From assembly GCA_900074885.1 (NCBI GenBank), contig FJUW01000004.1, forward strand, positions 248,001-312,000: DNA of 64,000 nt, read 5' to 3'. Position 1 is the first letter of the stretch, and each line of letters opens with the position of its first letter. Positions 58,996-64,000 of this stretch are shown in pieces. Below the pieces are notes generated by a model that did not search any database, had not been told where the DNA came from, and saw nothing but the letters and a program-made list of their open reading frames with translations. The stretch is from Rhynchosporium graminicola. Taxonomy: Eukaryota > Ascomycota > Leotiomycetes > Helotiales > Ploettnerulaceae. A program made the translations under genes and the position numbers.

Positions 58996-59986
58996 TCACA
59001 CAATCGGCTGCGGCGGATCTCTAATCATCAACCTACTAATAGCGACAAAATCACCTCCCCACGGTTTCAGATCCAGCTTCAAAACATCTACATCCCTGAA
59101 GCCTAGCTTGAAATAAACGGGATGTCCAGCGCTCGTGGCTTCGATATAGCATTTGCGGTTCTCGCGATCGGCTTGGTCTAGCACGTGCTCGAGGAGGCGC
59201 GAGCCGAGACCGAGTCTTTGGTGAGACGGTGAGACGCATAGGAGATGTGCGACTTTTTGGTGAGTGTTAGTAGATGAGCCATTCCTTGTCATACTGTCCC
59301 GATTTGAGCAACATGGAAAAATGAAATAATGCCAGGGGAGCGAACCTACCATACATCTCCTTCTCATCCACAAACTTCTCTCTCATCCTATCCAGCCCCC
59401 CGAATTTTCCATCACATATTTCGACGTTGGCGCCGAGTGGCCAGGTAGGATCACGTCCTGTTCTCTTGATCACTTCGGCCCGCTCTTGCTTCTCGCTTTC
59501 TCGAGCGGCTTTTTCGGAGGAGGTGAGCTCGTGAGGAGTGGCGTAGCGGAAGAAGGCGACTTGTGTGTTGGTTGGGGTGGATGTGTCGATGATTTTGAGT
59601 GTGTGCATCTGAGGAGATCAGCGGTTTCTTACGCTGTATCGCGGTCTTGGATTGGAGGAGATGTGGTATGAGATTGTTGACTCTTGGTCTCAAGAGGTGC
59701 TTCAATGTATCTCTCGCGATCTGTTGCCGGCTTCTTCCCATCTGCTTATTTACCGATGGGAAACTGGGGGAATAAAAGTATGGGAAATTGAACGAACCTC
59801 GCGTCTGTCTAGCATTCTCGTAAACCTCTTCGTCAGCCATCGGTTCATCTCCTCTTCGGTGATCTTGTCACGTGGAAACGTGTATGCGGAAAATGGATCT
59901 GATGCGAACGAGGAGAGGTAGACTTCGGTCATACCCGGGATATCGTCGACTGTTACTGGCGAGATGACGTATTCTTCGTGCGCCAT
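58996..59986 (-). CDS. GNAT-family N-acetyltransferase
   Basis: Three exons, 59798-59986, 59350-59608 and 58996-59252, encode 234 residues. The protein starts MAHEEYVISPVTVDDIPGM, the usual GNAT beginning. The acetyl-CoA binding segment is VAHLLCVSPSHQRLGLGSRLLEH, with the Q/R-x-x-G-x-G/A pattern (QRLGLG) at about 166-171, followed by the motif-B region YIEATSAGHPVYFKLGF. The acceptor (protein, antibiotic, polyamine or small metabolite) is unknown. The second intron is GTAGGT...AAAG. The first is unusual: its donor reads GTTCGT and its length is about 190 bases. The join was chosen because it keeps the frame from ...RMLDRRE to MHTLKIIDTS. A GTAAAT donor 40 bases on would break that frame. Confidence 0.86.
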
Positions 59987-62279
59987 CTTGAAGGAGTCTT
60001 GAGTGGGATATTTTGAAATTCGAGTATGGGTGTTGTCTAGGAATAAGAATCTCGGATGCAATTAAACAATACTAGTAAGTGGTCACAAGTAAAGGAATCG
60101 GCGAGAAGTATATCCAGTCAGATCTTGGCGATGTCGCTGTGAAATACTCGATGTAGAGGAATGAATGGCTTGCTGTGAAGTCATAAAGGTTGAACTCTAT
60201 ATATGTATATTCCACTCTTCAAATCTATCTTACGGAGTTAAACAACGAGGACCGATGTTTGAGAATTTACATTTCGGCGAGTCAAATGCGGAAGCTGCCC
60301 GGATACGGGTCTAGAATCGAAATCCACAGCCATGGAGTCTCCGGAAATCCTTTTGTGAGGTCGAGATAGGTTAGAGAGAGATACCTAGGGACTTGCTGCA
60401 TGTTGTGATTGTTGAGAGTGCTGAGTAATCAGTCTTGCGTGATGAACCTTGGGAATCTTTCTATTTTCCAGCATCTATCTCTAGAGATGCTGCATTCCAC
60501 TGCGTGCTGATGTTCGGGATTGATTCTCTGACTGAGCGTGCATACCCGACTGACTGTTTTCCGGAGTTCGGAGTTGGATTCCCAGAGGCATAAGCGAGAT
60601 TCTCTGGTGTCTTGCTAACAAGGTCATCCATATCTACAATTGCCTGTGTCCTATAGTAACTCCAGCTCATTCAAGGTGAGAGAAGTTCGATATAGTGGCT
60701 ATTGTACGATTCAAGGTCTGTGAGATAAGATGCAGGGTTGCAACTTGAATACTTAGAACCATCCCCCCCTCCATCTGTTTGATCTCTAAGTAATAGCTGG
60801 AGGTTGTTTCTCATATTGCTGTTCGTAACCATAGTACATTGCGGAACACAAGTGCGAGCGGAATTTCATGCACAAGTAGTATTGTTCTTGTGTTGACTTC
60901 ACCGATCAGAACAGGCTGATCCCCTGACTGAACAAGAATATATCTGAGAAGTATGAACGAACGATACTTCCCGCCGCCGTTTGGGTTCGATGTGAATCCG
61001 ACGAACACAAATTTGATTGTTAGGAGAGAAGACGTGGATAATCATATGAAAAGCTGCAGGTAATCAATGAATTGATTATGAGGCAAACAGTCACGACTAC
61101 AGATATTTGCAAGCCGAAATAACAGACGACCAAGATGAGGTAATCAAGAGGAAGTGAGCCCTTGCATAGTCATAAGACTCATGTGAGGCTCAAGTGGACC
61201 GCAGATTACAACTTATGTTCAAAGTCTAGTGGAGCAAGAGCATGAGGCAGCAACGCCAGTTATCGGAATAAGCAACGACGCTTTGATTTGTTGAAAACCA
61301 TATGCCGACGTGATCTGACGAGTTCGTCTGAAGATCTCGGAGAATAACTGCATAACCACGCTAAGAATGGGGCTGCATAGGAGTAGGTAACGAAGCCGAG
61401 CAATCTTCGAGCCAAAGTATCTCCTTGAGAGGTATTGTCGGATCATTGGGAACTGTCCAGAAAGCAAACAGCGAATCAACAAATCCCTTCCTTATGGTTC
61501 TGCCGGTCAGTATGCTCGTGTCTCGGGAATAAGAGCGACACGCGAGCATGAAAATGTTTCTTGGGAACTTTATCACCAACTCCACTGCAATCTAGGCCAT
61601 GCCGGTAGTACCTCCGAACGATACTACCTCAAGGATGAAGCCGAGGACGGGATGTTCCTCTTCAGTGTGGATACCTACCTGTATGTTGAAATGCTTAGCT
61701 GACTGATGAGTTTGCTTACTCAAGATTTTCTGTTCGAGAGCGGCTGTCGTACTGACATCGCCTCGTGTCCCTGGTCTGATCAGATTTCTGACGTGTATGC
61801 GTTATTTGAAAGTGACAAAAGGCCACAATGGGACTAATCGGGAAATGGCCCGAGGTCTAAGACATCTATCTCATTTTCATCGGATGTGTACAGTGTTATT
61901 TATGGAGCCATGCCTTGTCCCCACCGCTGGAGATCCATGTGATCTAGGGTCTACTTGGTAAGTAATCTTCCCGATCCCTGATCAAGCCGGCTTAGGGGTG
62001 GAGTCCGCATAAACACCCATTCTGATCCGTAGGATGAGGAACTCACCTGCGCAAAGACAATGCTACCACCACTCGCTTGATAGGCTGGAATTCCAGCTTC
62101 TTGAAGGTTCAATTGAAGGTGCAAACTCATGCTTCCTCTCATCGATACTAGCCGGTCCACCTCCAGTTTCGCTCGGGGCTCGCTTACTGTCGGGGAAAGC
62201 GAATATCACAGGCAAGCAAAACTGTCACAGCTCGGCTAAACTTCAGTTATTAGGTTTTAGTACATATCTCTTACTAATG
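59987..62279. other. gene-poor right flank before the transposon relic
   Basis: About 2.3 kb. I found no supportable gene. Two overlapping minus-strand frames at 61219-61585 (87 and 74 codons) look mildly protein-like but have no domain or consistent splice logic and may be a pseudogene remnant. The stretch sits between the gene block and the AT-rich repeat. Confidence 0.5.
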
Positions 62280-64000
62280 CAATAGTTTTATTTTATTATC
62301 TATATAAATTAATTACTAAAAGAAACATAATTATTTCCTATGAAAATTCTATCCTTTTCTTCTTTATTTTCAGAGCTTTCTAGTAGTATAAGAGATAACT
62401 CCTTATACTCTATATAACAGATTACTTCTATACCTTTTATTCTCTTAGTATATATCTCTATTTTATTACTATTATTATAAGCTAGTATAGCTTTAATCTC
62501 TCTTTTAGTAGTTAGTAACCTAGAGTAACCTTCTTTAGTAAGAAACACACCTTTAGCTATAATAAGTTATTTATCCGGCTCCCTTTCTTATATATAAAGC
62601 TCTGAGTTAGCAGATACTTCTCCTCCTTTTTTGAATATCTCTTATATCTTAAGCTTTCTAGCTTTATTTACTTTCCTTACTATAACTCCAGCTACTCTAA
62701 GAGACTCCTTATGTTTTCTAATAGCTATAGAAAGAGCTTTAGAAGCTTTCTTTAGACCTACTTAATTCTCCTCTTTAGCTTTAGCTTTAATTTATAACCT
62801 CAAATCAGCTATACTTACTGCAGCACCTCTATTCCCTTTCAGACTCCGTCGAGAGGTATTCTTCTTCTTATTACTCTCTTATAATTTATATTATAAGAGA
62901 GTAAGCTCTATAGAAGTTAAGTATACCTTCTAAAGCTGAACTAAAGCTTACTTTATTAATTCTAAGAATATATCTCTAGTATTATTAGAGAATTAGATAG
63001 GGTCTCTTCTAATAAAAGACTTAATAGTAGTACTAGCTTACTACACCTGCTCTACAGGTCTATTTAGAGGGAGCTAAGGCAGAGTAAGCTCTTTAGCTTT
63101 AGCTGATTTAAGCTAGTGTTTCTTTCTAAAGCTCTATATATTCTTAATTCCAGCTTTATAGCTAAGTAGCTATATACTAGAAGTTCTAAAGCCGTTATAA
63201 ATAGTATAGTATACTATAGTTTTCTCCCTTATTTGACTAAGGTCTCTAAGTAGAGAAGAGACTATATATGAAAGGTCTAAACTACGTAAGGCAGAATTAA
63301 TAGTAGCAGAGTAGTAATACTTCCAAGGTCTGAATATACCTATATCTAATAGCTAGAGAACATGTATTAAGTAGCTAGGGAAGTACTAAGGTTGAATATA
63401 ATTCTCTTAAAGGAGTAATATAAATTCCTTAAAGTAATGAGATTTATAGCCGTTTAGTAAGAGTAGTTTCTAAGGTTTATTTGAGCTAGCATATAAGTAT
63501 TTAAGAAGGTAATAATTATACTTTATAATTAAACTATTATTAATATAACTAGTTATAGAGAAAGTAATTATCTCCTTTCTAGTAAGGTTTAAAGAGACCT
63601 AGCTTTATATAATATACTTACCAGGGCATATTACAAAAGGTGGCAGAGTCTTCTTTCCATCTCCTCTTATAGTTTCTATAATAGTAACTATTTTTCAGCT
63701 CCCCTAAGTAGGTATATGTAGCTATATAATAGCTATAAGTACTATAACCTTCTCTGCAGAAGGATAGCTAACCCTTATACCTGATTTATCTATATTCAAG
63801 ACCTTCTTTCTACTATCGATTTATAGCCTTACTATTTCATCTCCTAGCTCTTAAAACTAAGCTCTCACTTCTTCTTCTATATATATTTCTAGTCGAATAG
63901 CTTCTATAGGTTTAGTCTTAATAGTATAAAGGTAGGGAGTCTTTTTAAGCTAAGAGGAGAACTAGCGGTTTAAGGGAGGGTTTTAGAGAGGAATCTGAGC
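62280..64000 (-). mobile_element. RIP-mutated Fot1/pogo-type DNA transposon relic, truncated by window edge
   Basis: Very AT-rich DNA with many TA dinucleotides and few CA or TG, the footprint of repeat-induced point mutation. Read on the minus strand, with many stop codons, it still shows the pogo/Fot1 DDE transposase order: NIDKSGI (63772-63795), ETIRGDGKKTLPPFVICPGKY blocks (about 63619-63680), LLLLNGYKSHYFKEF (about 63428-63472) and LQLLDIGIFRPWK (about 63325-63363). The usual D before GHxSH is Asn (a G-to-A change) and the usual LQPLD is LQLLD (C-to-T). The C-terminal tail (about 62309-62548) is still open for 79 codons. The N-terminus lies past 64000. I did not find the terminal inverted repeat. 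Confidence 0.86.

Noticed and set aside
61219..61585. a minus-strand gene in two overlapping frames
   Set aside because: Weak protein character only, no domain and no splice signals to join the frames.
1..64000. tRNA or rRNA genes
   Set aside because: I looked for B-box-like GTTCRANNC strings; candidates near 11686, 31418 and 44450 lacked a matching A box and acceptor stem. A covariance-model search would be decisive.

Overview
The window reads as nuclear DNA of a filamentous ascomycete (Pezizomycotina), most likely a leotiomycete such as a member of Helotiales. The reasons are compact genes with 45-120 base GT-AG introns, typical fungal families (Zn2Cys6 regulators, RSC7, VPS9, IML2, PGK), microsatellite-rich intergenic DNA, and an AT-rich transposon relic at the right edge with the mutation pattern of repeat-induced point mutation (RIP). 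Class-level placement is inference. I saw no tRNA, rRNA or CRISPR array.

Layout, left to right. Bases 1-14,300 are gene-poor: a Ser/Thr-rich single-pass membrane protein (2505-4433, minus), a PAF-acetylhydrolase-like esterase (7808-9481, plus) and a small secreted four-cysteine protein (13220-13639, plus). Bases 14,294-17,413 hold two convergent amidoligase-family genes. The left copy has lost several conserved residues and has an in-frame TAA followed by 136 more open codons; the right copy looks intact.

Bases 18,420-29,645 are a housekeeping block: IML2 (minus) and SEM1 (plus) diverge, then PGK1, an Mpv17/PMP22-family membrane protein and the chromatin remodeler subunit RSC7 lie on the minus strand. 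A 5.4-kb gene-free stretch dense in short tandem repeats (29,646-35,003) lies upstream of RSC7. Next come an asparagine-synthetase-domain protein (minus), the Rab5-type GEF VPS9 (plus) and a conserved helical-repeat protein (minus).

Bases 44,853-51,886 hold two divergent Zn2Cys6 transcription factors around a 2.2-kb shared intergenic region. An unknown membrane protein with an acidic tandem repeat follows (52,308-54,704), then a family X DNA polymerase of the lambda/Pol4 type (55,676-58,369) and a GNAT acetyltransferase (58,996-59,986, minus). From about 62,280 to the end is a decayed Fot1/pogo-type transposase on the minus strand, continuing beyond the window.

Most genes are unrelated housekeeping functions and do not form a pathway: glycolysis (PGK1), proteasome/TREX-2 (SEM1), endosomal traffic (VPS9), inclusion clearance (IML2), chromatin (RSC7) and DNA repair (Pol X). 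The part most likely to hold something undescribed is 13,200-17,400, with the decayed/intact amidoligase pair and the adjacent secreted protein. Exon boundaries were read by hand from splice signals and frame; every multi-exon model keeps an open frame, except that one small IML2 exon has approximate limits.
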